DNA from: Chitinophagaceae bacterium
GTDB taxonomy: Bacteria > Bacteroidota > Bacteroidia > Chitinophagales > Chitinophagaceae
Direction of reading: 5' to 3'
NCBI GenBank assembly: GCA_016787135.1
Contig: JAEUVK010000153.1
Location: 1-56,292 of the forward strand
DNA: 56,292 bases
Shown: piece by piece, positions 9,473 through 17,679 of the stretch
How positions within the stretch are numbered: position 1 is the first letter of the stretch
Layout of the letters: each line of letters begins with the position of its first letter
Made by a program: the position numbers and the translations under genes
Notes under the pieces: generated by a model
Told to the model about the DNA's origin: nothing
What the model saw: the letters and a program-made list of their open reading frames with translations, nothing else
Database searches by the model: none

Positions 9473-9531
9473 GATCTGATGAATAAGTTATGTTATGTAG
9501 AGCGTACTGTTTATAGCCAGTAGCTATAAGC

Positions 9532-11280
9532 TTATAAATTCTGTTTCTTCATCTCATCTATAATATACTCACTGGCCCGCATACTCAGCGCCAGTATCGT
9601 CCAGGTAATGTTCTTGTCTGCCTGCGAAACAAATTGTCCGCCATCCACGCAGAACAGGTTCTTACAATCATGCGCCTGGCTCCATTTGTTCAAAGCAGAA
9701 CGTTTGACATCATTACCCATGCGTACTGTTCCGGCTTCATGGATGATCTCTCCGGGTTTTGTCAGGCCATAATTATTCTCCGGGCCATCATCACCACCCC
9801 AGGTAACCACAGCACCCATGTTATGCATCACTTCTTTGAATGTTTCTTTCATGTGTTTGGCCTGTTTTATTTCATGCTCACTCCATTTTACATTGAACCG
9901 TAAAACAGGGATACCGAACTTGTCCACAACGTTCGGATCAATTTCGCAATAATTTGATTCCAGTGGTATCGCCTCACCACGTCCTGCCATGCCTACGCCG
10001 CATCCATAGAAGAAACGATAATCCTCTTTTAAGGATTTACCATAACCACCTGCTTCCTTTTGCTGGCCTTTCACCAGGTATTTGCCATTCAGTTTTTCTA
10101 TTCCCCAGCTAAAACCATACGAAGGCTGGCTCATGCCTCCCCAGTATTCAATATGATACCCTCTCGGGAAATCGAGTTTTTTATTATCCAGCCACCATGG
10201 CGAATAAACATGCATACCGCCTACACCGTCTTCATTATATCTCTTCCGGTCGAATAACTGCGGCAAAACACCCCCCATGGCAGCACCGGTAGAATCATGA
10301 AGGTATTTGCCTACCACATTGCTGCTGTTGGCTAAGCCATTTGGATGTCTTTGTGATTTTGAATTAAGCAGCAGCCTTGCAGACTCACAGGCACTGGCAG
10401 CCAGGATCACTACTCTTCCTGATACCTGGTATTCCATCATATCTTCTTTGTTGATATAGGAAACACCTGTTGCCAGCCCTTCTTTATCGGTCAATACTTC
10501 CCTTGCCATGGCATTTGTCACCATATCTATCTTTCCTGTTTTCAGTGCAGGATAGATCAATACATTGGTAGAAGAAAAATCCGCTTTGGCATAACTGCAA
10601 TTTCTGCCACACTGGGCGCAAAAGAAACATGCATTCCTGTCGTCATTACCGGGCAGTTTTTGAGTAAGAATAGAAAGACGTGAAGGAATAACCCTGACAC
10701 CCGCCTGTGTCGCTGCATTTTTGATGAACAGTTCGTGTAATCTGGGCTTCGGCGGTGGAAGAAAAAAACCATCCGGGTCGTTTTCCAGGCCCTCGTTGGT
10801 GCCAAATATGCCGATCATTTTATCTATACGGTCATAATAGGGTTTTACATCTTCATATCCTATCGGCCAGTCATCACCGAGTCCATCAATACTTTTTCGT
10901 TTGAAATCTTTAGGGCCAAAACGAAGGGAGATCCTTCCCCAATGATTGGTACGGCCACCAAGCATTCTTGCCCGCCACCAATCCCATTCTGTTCCTTTCT
11001 CTTTGGTATAGGGTTCTCCTTCGAGGCTCCAGCCGCCGTAGCAGGCATCAAAATCACCAAAGGGACGAAGTTTGGTACTGGCACCCCGGCGTGGTGAATC
11101 CCAGGGGTTCTTTAATTGCATAATATTCTTTTGCGGATCGTACATGTACCCGGCTTCAAGCAGGCATACACTGAGCCCTGCATTGGCCAACACATATGCT
11201 GCCATGCCCCCTCCGGCGCCTGAACCTACTATCACTGCATCATATTTTTTAACCTGCTTTTTTACCTGGAGATCTCCCAT
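9532..11280 (-). CDS. GMC-family FAD oxidoreductase, catalytic subunit with CxxCxxCxxxC motif
   Basis: Oxidises a sugar or polyol through bound FAD. The 582-residue chain has the FAD-binding VGSGAGGG (18-25) near its start, GGRTNHWG (109-116) and the C-terminal HEAGTVRMG and CVDGG regions typical of GMC members of the gluconate/glucose dehydrogenase branch. Cys218, Cys221, Cys224 and Cys228 form C-x2-C-x2-C-x3-C; related FAD-glucose dehydrogenases bind a 3Fe-4S cluster with cysteines in this part of the chain, so a cluster is likely here. There is no signal peptide, which fits Tat export bound to the small subunit encoded next. Substrate unknown. Its promoter region is shared with pullulanase and holds an inverted repeat. 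Confidence 0.92.
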   Translation of the reverse strand: MGDLQVKKQVKKYDAVIVGSGAGGGMAAYVLANAGLSVCLLEAGYMYDPQKNIMQLKNPWDSPRRGASTKLRPFGDFDACYGGWSLEGEPYTKEKGTEWDWWRARMLGGRTNHWGRISLRFGPKDFKRKSIDGLGDDWPIGYEDVKPYYDRIDKMIGIFGTNEGLENDPDGFFLPPPKPRLHELFIKNAATQAGVRVIPSRLSILTQKLPGNDDRNACFFCAQCGRNCSYAKADFSSTNVLIYPALKTGKIDMVTNAMAREVLTDKEGLATGVSYINKEDMMEYQVSGRVVILAASACESARLLLNSKSQRHPNGLANSSNVVGKYLHDSTGAAMGGVLPQLFDRKRYNEDGVGGMHVYSPWWLDNKKLDFPRGYHIEYWGGMSQPSYGFSWGIEKLNGKYLVKGQQKEAGGYGKSLKEDYRFFYGCGVGMAGRGEAIPLESNYCEIDPNVVDKFGIPVLRFNVKWSEHEIKQAKHMKETFKEVMHNMGAVVTWGGDDGPENNYGLTKPGEIIHEAGTVRMGNDVKRSALNKWSQAHDCKNLFCVDGGQFVSQADKNITWTILALSMRASEYIIDEMKKQNL

Positions 11281-11330
11281 ATAGCAAATTGATGTATTAA
11301 GAATTGAAACGACAATTTACAGGTTTGACA

Positions 11331-11381
11331 GATAGGCCGTGAAAAAAAAGAACAAAATTTCTACACAGTTCATGGCCTATC
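11331..11381. promoter_or_regulatory. Inverted repeat between divergent GMC and pullulanase genes
   Basis: GATAGGCCGTG at 11331-11341 and CATGGCCTATC at 11371-11381 form 11-bp arms with one G-T difference and a 29-nt A-rich spacer. The right arm runs into TATCTTTA (11378-11385), a 7-of-8 match to the TAnnTTTG -7 element for the plus-strand gene. Placement in a 124-bp divergent intergenic region suggests an operator that could control both sugar-related transcription units. The regulator is not known. Confidence 0.45.
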
Positions 11382-11404
11382 TTTAGCACAAATATTCTCA
11401 TTCA

Positions 11405-13405
11405 ATGAAGCGGGCAATTATGGTGATCAGTTTCTTTATTCATCTATTCACCGGCAAAACTCAAACGATTGATATCAGTAAGTATCCTGCTTATAAAGGA
11501 AATGATCTGGGACTGAAATATTCTCCGGCAGCATCCTCATTTAAAATATGGTCGCCCCCGGCCAGTGAAGCAGAGATCATTTTATATGCGGCAGGAGAGA
11601 AAGGGGCCCCGCTAAGCAAACACCCGATGATCAAAGGCAAGGAAGGCGTGTGGCTGGCAAACCTGAAAGGTGATCTGAAAGGAAAGTTCTATACGTTTCG
11701 GGTAAGGATCAATGGCAAATGGTCAAATGAAGTCCCCGATCCATATGTAAAAACCGTAGGAGTGAATGGGAAAAGAGGAATGATCATTGATCTGAAAAAG
11801 ACCAACCCTGCCGGATGGGAAAAAGATAAAAGCCCTGCATTCAGAGCAGCTACTGATGCTGTCATTTATGAACTGCATGTAAGGGACGCAAGTATTGCGG
11901 CCAATTCAGGAATAAGGAATAAAGGAAAGTTCATAGGCCTTACTGAAAAAGGAACCAGAGGGCCTGACGGTGTTTTCACCGGGCTTGATCACCTGAAAGA
12001 ACTGGGTATTACACATGTTCATTTATTGCCTTCATACGATTTTTATTCTATTGATGAGACAAAACCGGATAAGCCGCAGTACAACTGGGGGTATGATCCT
12101 CTTAATTATAATGTGCCTGAAGGTTCTTATTCTACCAATTCTGATAATGGAGTCACGAGGATCAAGGAATTCAAGCAACTGGTCAAAACGTTTCATGAAA
12201 ATGGTTTGCGGGTTATCATGGACGTTGTCTATAATCATACCATGCTGACCGAAGATTCTTATTTTAACCAGTTGGTGCCCGGGTATTATTACCGGCAAAC
12301 ACCGGATGGAAAATTCTCCAATGCTACGGCGTGTAATAATGAAACAGCCAGCGAAAGGGCTATGATGAGAAAATTCATGCTGGAGTCGGTCAGGTACTGG
12401 GTACAGGAATATCATATAGATGGTTTCCGTTTTGACCTGATGGGGGTGCATGATATCGAAACAATGAACCTTATTTCAAAAGAGCTGCACGACATTAGGC
12501 CGGACATTCTTTTATATGGGGAAGGATGGACGGCCGGAGCTTCTCCTTTGCCAGATGCAGAACGGGCATTAAAAGCGAATGCTGCCAAACTTGACCGTAT
12601 AGCTGTATTCAGTGATGATATTCGTGACGGTATCAAAGGGAGTGTATTTGAGCATAACGATAAAGGTTTTGCCAGCGGCAAACCGGGCATGGAAGAGAGT
12701 ATAAAGTTTGGTATCGTTGCTGCCTGTAAACATCCGCAGGTGGATTACAGTAAGGTGAACTATTCAAAAGCTCCTTACGCTGCGGGACCATACAATACGG
12801 TTACTTATGCGGAATGCCACGACAATCACGTACTATGGGATAAGCTGGCTATTTCTGCCAAAGGAACAACTGAAGCGCAGCGAAGGAATATGCATAAGCT
12901 GGCTTTATCTGTTGTACTTACCTCGCAGGGCATATCGTTCCTTCATGCAGGTACAGAATTTTTGCGCAGCAAAAAGGGGAACGAGAATTCTTACAATGCC
13001 GGCGACAGTATTAATGCTATTGACTGGAGCCTGAAGGCTAAGAACAAAGATGTGGTTGATCATGTGAAAGAGCTGATCAGTATAAGGAAAACACACCCCG
13101 CTTTCCGAATGGCCACTTCAAAAGATATTGAAAGAAATATCATTTTCCTGGTGAATCTGCCGGAAGGAGTGATAGCTTATACCATCAACGGGGAAGCCGT
13201 GGGGGATTCCTGGGAAAAGATAATGGTCATTTTCAACGGTTCTGGTAATGATCATACTTACCAGCTTCCTGCCGGTGAATGGAAATATGCATTGGAACCT
13301 GCCAAAGAGAATAATGGCCCGTCGCCATCAGTGCGCCATACAGTTGCCGGTGAGAAGATCGGACTGAAACCATTCAGCTGTAGTATCTTTTATATTGAAA
13401 AATAA
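11405..13405 (+). CDS. pulA: Exported type I pullulanase (GH13)
   Basis: Hydrolyses alpha-1,6 branch points in pullulan, starch and glycogen dextrins. The 666-residue chain has a signal peptide (residues 1-20), an N-terminal CBM48-like beta sandwich (about 30-120) and a GH13 barrel. YNWGYDP, the signature of type I pullulanases, is present near residue 225. The four GH13 regions are visible: DVVYNHT (about 273), GFRFDLMG with the nucleophile Asp (about 343), YGEGW with the acid/base Glu (about 371) and ECHDNH (about 471). No SusC/SusD pair or transporter flanks it. It is transcribed away from the GMC operon. Confidence 0.93.
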   Translation: MKRAIMVISFFIHLFTGKTQTIDISKYPAYKGNDLGLKYSPAASSFKIWSPPASEAEIILYAAGEKGAPLSKHPMIKGKEGVWLANLKGDLKGKFYTFRVRINGKWSNEVPDPYVKTVGVNGKRGMIIDLKKTNPAGWEKDKSPAFRAATDAVIYELHVRDASIAANSGIRNKGKFIGLTEKGTRGPDGVFTGLDHLKELGITHVHLLPSYDFYSIDETKPDKPQYNWGYDPLNYNVPEGSYSTNSDNGVTRIKEFKQLVKTFHENGLRVIMDVVYNHTMLTEDSYFNQLVPGYYYRQTPDGKFSNATACNNETASERAMMRKFMLESVRYWVQEYHIDGFRFDLMGVHDIETMNLISKELHDIRPDILLYGEGWTAGASPLPDAERALKANAAKLDRIAVFSDDIRDGIKGSVFEHNDKGFASGKPGMEESIKFGIVAACKHPQVDYSKVNYSKAPYAAGPYNTVTYAECHDNHVLWDKLAISAKGTTEAQRRNMHKLALSVVLTSQGISFLHAGTEFLRSKKGNENSYNAGDSINAIDWSLKAKNKDVVDHVKELISIRKTHPAFRMATSKDIERNIIFLVNLPEGVIAYTINGEAVGDSWEKIMVIFNGSGNDHTYQLPAGEWKYALEPAKENNGPSPSVRHTVAGEKIGLKPFSCSIFYIEK

Positions 13406-13638
13406 GGCCGGCACAGGTTGTTAAATTGAATGATGATAGCGGTAAGAGTGCTGCATGGCAAAAAATAAAACAGATATTCTGGTATTAATTGCTTACTTTT
13501 ACATTCTTATATGTTATCTCTCACTTAATTTGTTGTGTTTCGTACTATTCAAATGCCGTGATGGCTTAACGTAAGGCGGGTAAAGTATCACTTCTTAGCT
13601 GATAGCCTTACCAAATTTTTTAATAAAATTTTTCTTTA
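13406..13638 (+). promoter_or_regulatory. Leader region of DEAD-box helicase gene with hairpin
   Basis: This 233-bp gap holds no convincing gene. GTAAGGC at 13571-13577 pairs with GCCTTAC at 13605-13611 across a 27-nt loop, and a T-rich tract (CAAATTTTTTAAT) follows just before the GTG start at 13639. That is the shape of an attenuator or of a structured 5' leader; cold-shock helicase mRNAs often carry long leaders. Promoter position uncertain: TACTTTTA near 13493 is a partial -7 match. Confidence 0.4.
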
Positions 13639-14910
13639 GTGTCATTTACTCAATTAGAGCTCATAGAGCCTTTATTAAAGGCTTTGAGCGAAGAAGGCTA
13701 CACAACGCCTACACCTATCCAGCAACAAGCCATACCTGTGATCTTGCAGCGAAAAGACCTGCTTGGTTGTGCACAAACAGGTACCGGTAAAACGGCAGCA
13801 TTTGCATTGCCCTTATTACAGTTGATGCACCAGGAACAGCAGCATTCGTCAGCAGACCGGCGCCGCATCAAAGCCCTTATATTAACTCCCACCAGGGAAC
13901 TGGCCATACAGATCGAAGAAAGTTTCCGGGCTTATGGAAGGCATCTTGATCTGAAGCATCTTGTTATTTTCGGCGGCGTATCACAGTATAACCAGGTGGC
14001 TGCTTTACGCCGCGGTGTGGATATATTAGTGGCCACTCCAGGCCGGTTACTTGACCTGATGCAGCAACGTCACATCTCTCTCCAGGATATAAAATATTTT
14101 GTATTGGATGAAGCAGACCGTATGCTCGATATGGGTTTTGTACAGGACGTTCGCCGTGTCATTGCCAAACTTCCTGCTAAAAGGCAAACATTATTCTTTT
14201 CTGCCACCATGCCGCCGGAGATACAGCAACTGGCGAACATGATATTAACTGCACCGGTAAAAGTGGAAGTCACCCCTGTTTCTTCTACAGCAGATACGAT
14301 ACAGCAGCATTTGTATTATGTGGAAAAACTGAATAAGCGGCCTTTGCTTATTCACCTGCTCAAGAACTCTGCTGATATTATTCCTACGGCCCTGGTGTTT
14401 ACCCGAACCAAACATGGTGCCGACAGGATCGCAAAAGACCTTAAAAAAGCTGGCATACATGCAGAAGCCATCCATGGCAATAAATCACAGAATGCACGGC
14501 AATCTGCGCTCAACAATTTTAAGACAAGAAGGACAAGGATACTGGTAGCTACAGACATTGCCGCCCGTGGTATCGATATTGATGACCTTACCCATGTGAT
14601 CAATTATGATCTGCCTAATATTCCCGAAACGTATGTACACCGTATCGGGCGAACGGGCAGGGCAGGGGCCAGTGGTATTGCTATTTCTTTTTGTGATTAT
14701 GAAGAAAAGATATGGCTGAAGGATATTCAAAAACTGATCGGCAAACATATTCCTGTTGTAAAGGATCACCCGTTTGACGTGGCGCTGATGCACGGAACTG
14801 TTCAGCAACCGGCCGCACAGCAGTCATCATCATCTTCATTTAATAGCGGAGGCCGCAGAAGTGCAGGCGGGGGAAAAAGATACGGAAGGACTTTCTCACA
14901 ACGAGCTTAA
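13639..14910 (+). CDS. rhlE: DEAD-box ATP-dependent RNA helicase (RhlE-like)
   Basis: Unwinds or remodels RNA duplexes in ribosome assembly or RNA decay, often at low temperature. The 423-residue product has the Q motif ([11 protein letters not shown]), motif I AQTGTGKT, Ia PTRELA, motif II DEAD, motif III SAT, and [10 protein letters not shown] (motif VI). The C-terminal tail (about 390-423) is Ser/Gly/Arg-rich, as in RhlE proteins, and probably adds RNA affinity. The start is GTG, giving MSFTQLEL, which matches the normal N-terminus; no better ATG exists. A structured leader precedes it and a bidirectional terminator follows. Confidence 0.93.
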   Translation: MSFTQLELIEPLLKALSEEGYTTPTPIQQQAIPVILQRKDLLGCAQTGTGKTAAFALPLLQLMHQEQQHSSADRRRIKALILTPTRELAIQIEESFRAYGRHLDLKHLVIFGGVSQYNQVAALRRGVDILVATPGRLLDLMQQRHISLQDIKYFVLDEADRMLDMGFVQDVRRVIAKLPAKRQTLFFSATMPPEIQQLANMILTAPVKVEVTPVSSTADTIQQHLYYVEKLNKRPLLIHLLKNSADIIPTALVFTRTKHGADRIAKDLKKAGIHAEAIHGNKSQNARQSALNNFKTRRTRILVATDIAARGIDIDDLTHVINYDLPNIPETYVHRIGRTGRAGASGIAISFCDYEEKIWLKDIQKLIGKHIPVVKDHPFDVALMHGTVQQPAAQQSSSSSFNSGGRRSAGGGKRYGRTFSQRA

Positions 14911-14930
14911 TTCCTGCAAACTGTTCAATA

Positions 14931-14967
14931 AAAAGGCGGATGAACATTCATCTGCCTTTTTCCTTTT
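14931..14967. terminator. Bidirectional terminator between convergent genes
   Basis: AAAAGGCGGATGA pairs with TCATCTGCCTTTT (one G-T pair) around a 4-nt loop, with T-rich tracts on both strands. It separates the helicase gene from the convergent exported Ppx/GppA-like gene. Confidence 0.85.
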
Positions 14968-14981
14968 ATCACCAGCGATCA

Positions 14982-16157
14982 TTATTTTACCGCCGCCATC
15001 TTTTCATTTTCCACACTCTGATCTACGTACGCAGAGACCCATCCTACCTGTCCGTTCTTTACAAGGAAGAATCCTTTTGATTCATACACGGATTTGAACT
15101 GGCGCATGATCTTCAATAAAAGCCCGGCGCCAGCCATCAGCGAACGCTGATCAAATACGCTATGTACTCTTTTTATCTCTTTGCTGATGGCAGCTTTATC
15201 GAGACTTTCATCAGCAATATTTTTTACAAGGGACGCATCCGACAAAGATGCATAATCGCTGTATAGCCTGTCGTACAATTGCTGCACATCCTCGTATGAT
15301 ACCGTCACTACCGAACTCTTTGCCTGCTCCGGCCGGAGCAGCGTTGCAGTAGCCCAGGCGATCCCTCCGCTAAAAGCGATATAATCGTTCAGGTTATAAG
15401 CGCCGCTTGAATTTACAGCATAAATAAGCTCTGAGTTTTCAGCACCTAATAGAACACGGTATAACTGTTTGCTGTAGTTCGTTAATGTTTTATCATATTC
15501 ATCCATTCTCTTTTCTGCAGCATTAGCAGTACTCTTTGTACCCCAGTTGAGCTGGAATAGTTTAAAGTCCTTTGTATTATCGTCAGAAGGGAAATAGCCA
15601 CCTTTGGTATTACCGCTGCCGATATCGATCAGGAATGTAGCGAAGCGTTTTGATTGAGGAACGATACCGAGATGCGATAACCTGGCTTCCTGCAATACAT
15701 CCACCACTTCCACCTGGCGGGCGGGTTCGTTGATCTTATAACGGAAAGAATCTACAAGGTCGATCACCCATTTGGTCTTATCTTCTTTTTCCGCCTGCAT
15801 CTTCACGCCACTGCTTACCACTGTAAATATCTTGCCGGAAGGGATGTTGTATCTGGTCAGGGCAGTAGTAAATAAACCGCTGAGACCTTCCACAGTTGCC
15901 TGGAAAGTAGATGGGGTAAATGAAATGAAATCTGTATTGACGGTAGTATCCTTTAAAATATTGAATGAGCCGGTTGCTTTTGCATCTTTGCCAACTTCCA
16001 GCAAACTCATTTTTACACCTTTTGAGCCTACTTCAATGCCTGCATAAACAGTCCCGTTCTCAAACTTTGGTTTGTAACTATCCTGTGCTTTTGTTGAATT
16101 GAATGCAGTGAAAAGGCAGGCAGCAAATACCAGTCCCCCGGTGAATTTTGTGTACAT
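14982..16157 (-). CDS. Exported Ppx/GppA-like phosphatase-fold protein
   Basis: A 391-residue protein with a clear signal peptide (1-24, ending STKAQ). The rest matches the landmarks of exopolyphosphatase/pppGpp phosphatases, which share the actin-like ASKHA fold: GIEVGSKGVKMSLLEV (40-55) as the phosphate-1 loop, VVSSGVKM (113-120), LQEARLSHLG (155-164) at the place of the catalytic Glu segment, IDIGSGNTK (177-185) as phosphate-2, SGGIAWATA near 263-271, and R-x-LMAGAGLLLKIM near 338-351. Known Ppx/GppA enzymes are cytoplasmic, so export is unusual. It could act on periplasmic polyphosphate or another phosphoanhydride, or be a non-enzymatic binder. Next upstream on the same strand is an S1/P1 nuclease, 171 bp away. 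Confidence 0.75.
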   Translation of the reverse strand: MYTKFTGGLVFAACLFTAFNSTKAQDSYKPKFENGTVYAGIEVGSKGVKMSLLEVGKDAKATGSFNILKDTTVNTDFISFTPSTFQATVEGLSGLFTTALTRYNIPSGKIFTVVSSGVKMQAEKEDKTKWVIDLVDSFRYKINEPARQVEVVDVLQEARLSHLGIVPQSKRFATFLIDIGSGNTKGGYFPSDDNTKDFKLFQLNWGTKSTANAAEKRMDEYDKTLTNYSKQLYRVLLGAENSELIYAVNSSGAYNLNDYIAFSGGIAWATATLLRPEQAKSSVVTVSYEDVQQLYDRLYSDYASLSDASLVKNIADESLDKAAISKEIKRVHSVFDQRSLMAGAGLLLKIMRQFKSVYESKGFFLVKNGQVGWVSAYVDQSVENEKMAAVK

Positions 16158-16328
16158 GTTTCTGAATAGTTTAGTTCACTTAAGTACTTCAACTTACAAT
16201 ATTAGGCAGACTACGCTTAGCAGCCGAAAATACACTTCCTGATGTGAAAAAAATGTGCTTAACTCTTTCAGAAAGAGGATGATTATGATAGGTATTGAAG
16301 AATATAGATGAGACAGGTGTTTAGCGAC

Positions 16329-17129
16329 TTATCCAAATATTTCATTGAGAACAGCCGCCAGCCGGATACCGCCCTTCAGCAACTGCTTATTCAGGGTCTC
16401 TGCGTATTTGAAGTTATAATCGTATCCCAGCTTCTGGTCAGGCTGTGTGATATCTGCATACAGTCCCTGTGATACCTGGTACGATTCATAGAACCATTCT
16501 GTCATTGGCTGGTTTTGCCATTCGAGCCGCTGCTGCCTGCTGACATGATTGATGTTTTTGGCGAACTCAGTATAACTGAGTTTTTGAAATTCTACCAGCC
16601 TGTCATCCCATATACTGTGCAGGTTGGTAGGTTCATTGAACCAAAGCACTTTGATGCCATTGCCACCCCTGTCTTCGGGACGGCCACCAGCATGAAGCGG
16701 CTGGTGCAAATCCCCGATAAAATGGATCAGCAGGCGGAGATAAAGCACTTTCTTTTCCTGGCTGAGCTGTTTGTTATTCTTCAGCTCGCTGATCACAAAG
16801 TTGGTTTTGGTATAAAGGTTAGTTCCTGTATCTGCCAGTAGTTTTGAGGTGAACTCATCATGGCTCATTCCCCCTTTACTATTGATGTAATGCCATGAAT
16901 AGAGGTAGTCATACGTGGAATCGGATTTAATAAAGTCGGCCCAGTTACTTGACATGGCAACCGATTCTTCACCTAATATCTCTTTGATCGCTTTACGGGC
17001 TTTTTTCGTGAGGTAATAATCAGCTATTTCCCCGGTAACCCGATGTCCGTTGACACCCCACCACGCCAGGGAAGAAAACGAAATAGAAAAGAGCAGAACG
17101 GCCAGCAGTGATCTTTTGAGGAAACGCAT
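16329..17129 (-). CDS. Exported S1/P1-type nuclease
   Basis: Degrades single-stranded DNA and RNA to 5'-nucleotides using three zinc ions. The 266-residue chain has a signal peptide (1-22) and the mature protein begins at Trp23 (WWGVNGHRV); in this family the N-terminal Trp and the nearby His bind zinc. Further ligand motifs are visible: NWADFIKS, YSWHYIN, and HFIGDLHQPLHAGG with the typical His and Asp spacing. Length is normal. A TACATTTG -7 element lies on the minus strand at 17150-17157. Likely role: scavenging phosphate and nucleosides from external nucleic acids. Confidence 0.93.
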   Translation of the reverse strand: MRFLKRSLLAVLLFSISFSSLAWWGVNGHRVTGEIADYYLTKKARKAIKEILGEESVAMSSNWADFIKSDSTYDYLYSWHYINSKGGMSHDEFTSKLLADTGTNLYTKTNFVISELKNNKQLSQEKKVLYLRLLIHFIGDLHQPLHAGGRPEDRGGNGIKVLWFNEPTNLHSIWDDRLVEFQKLSYTEFAKNINHVSRQQRLEWQNQPMTEWFYESYQVSQGLYADITQPDQKLGYDYNFKYAETLNKQLLKGGIRLAAVLNEIFG

Positions 17130-17149
17130 AGTAACAATATTAATAACGG

Positions 17150-17157
17150 CAAATGTA
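17150..17157 (-). promoter_or_regulatory. Bacteroidetes-type -7 element
   Basis: TACATTTG on the minus strand is a full match to TAnnTTTG and sits 20 bp upstream of the S1/P1 nuclease start. No clear TTTG -33 element is visible. Confidence 0.5.
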
Positions 17158-17212
17158 TTAAATAAGGCAACCTGAAAACAGGTATCAAAAGTTTATTTCT
17201 CTGGTTGAAAGA

Positions 17213-17677
17213 TCAGAATTTTATTTTATCACCGGCGCAATAATAGTAGCCGGGCAAACCTTCGATAGGGCTTACTTTATCCGGTTGCCCGCATTTGGGA
17301 CAAATGACATGATCATCTTCATCTACCTGCAGGTAACCTTTGAATGTATAAAAAGTAAGCTCTATACGATCGCTTTCAAATTCTTTATAGCTTTTCAGAT
17401 AGATAGTATCCTGTGCATGATGCGAGTCAATGTAGAAAAAATCAAAAGATATCTCATCAGCAGGAATGAAGGTGACCGAGAACCTGCCTGTTGAATCAGC
17501 CGGTGCGCTGGCCAGAATTTTATCATCGCCTTTCACGACGATCTCAAACCGGCATTTTCTTTTATCATGGGCATGCACGACTAATTTACCGTCAATATGA
17601 ACAGGATCTGTGGTGATAATAAAACCACTAAGAACAAACGCAAAGGCGATGAATGATATGGCAGGCAGTATTTTCAT
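17213..17677 (-). CDS. Small exported protein with C-terminal Cys cluster
   Basis: A 154-residue protein with an N-terminal hydrophobic signal or anchor (about residues 4-22). The middle (30-115) looks like a beta sandwich of the kind seen in carboxypeptidase-regulatory-like or transthyretin-like domains (DGKLVVHAHDK, then DSTGRFSVTFIP). The C-terminus carries CPKCGQPDK and, 15 residues later, a third Cys in YYYCAG, which may form an incomplete zinc ribbon. No known family is recognised with certainty. It starts 2 bp after the stop of the sialate O-acetylesterase gene, so the two are surely one operon. Confidence 0.75.
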   Translation of the reverse strand: MKILPAISFIAFAFVLSGFIITTDPVHIDGKLVVHAHDKRKCRFEIVVKGDDKILASAPADSTGRFSVTFIPADEISFDFFYIDSHHAQDTIYLKSYKEFESDRIELTFYTFKGYLQVDEDDHVICPKCGQPDKVSPIEGLPGYYYCAGDKIKF

Positions 17678-17679
17678 GC

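Noticed and set aside
10557..10805. Minus-strand frame overlapping the GMC gene
   Set aside because: Different frame of the same region; the GMC frame carries the conserved cysteines and family motifs.
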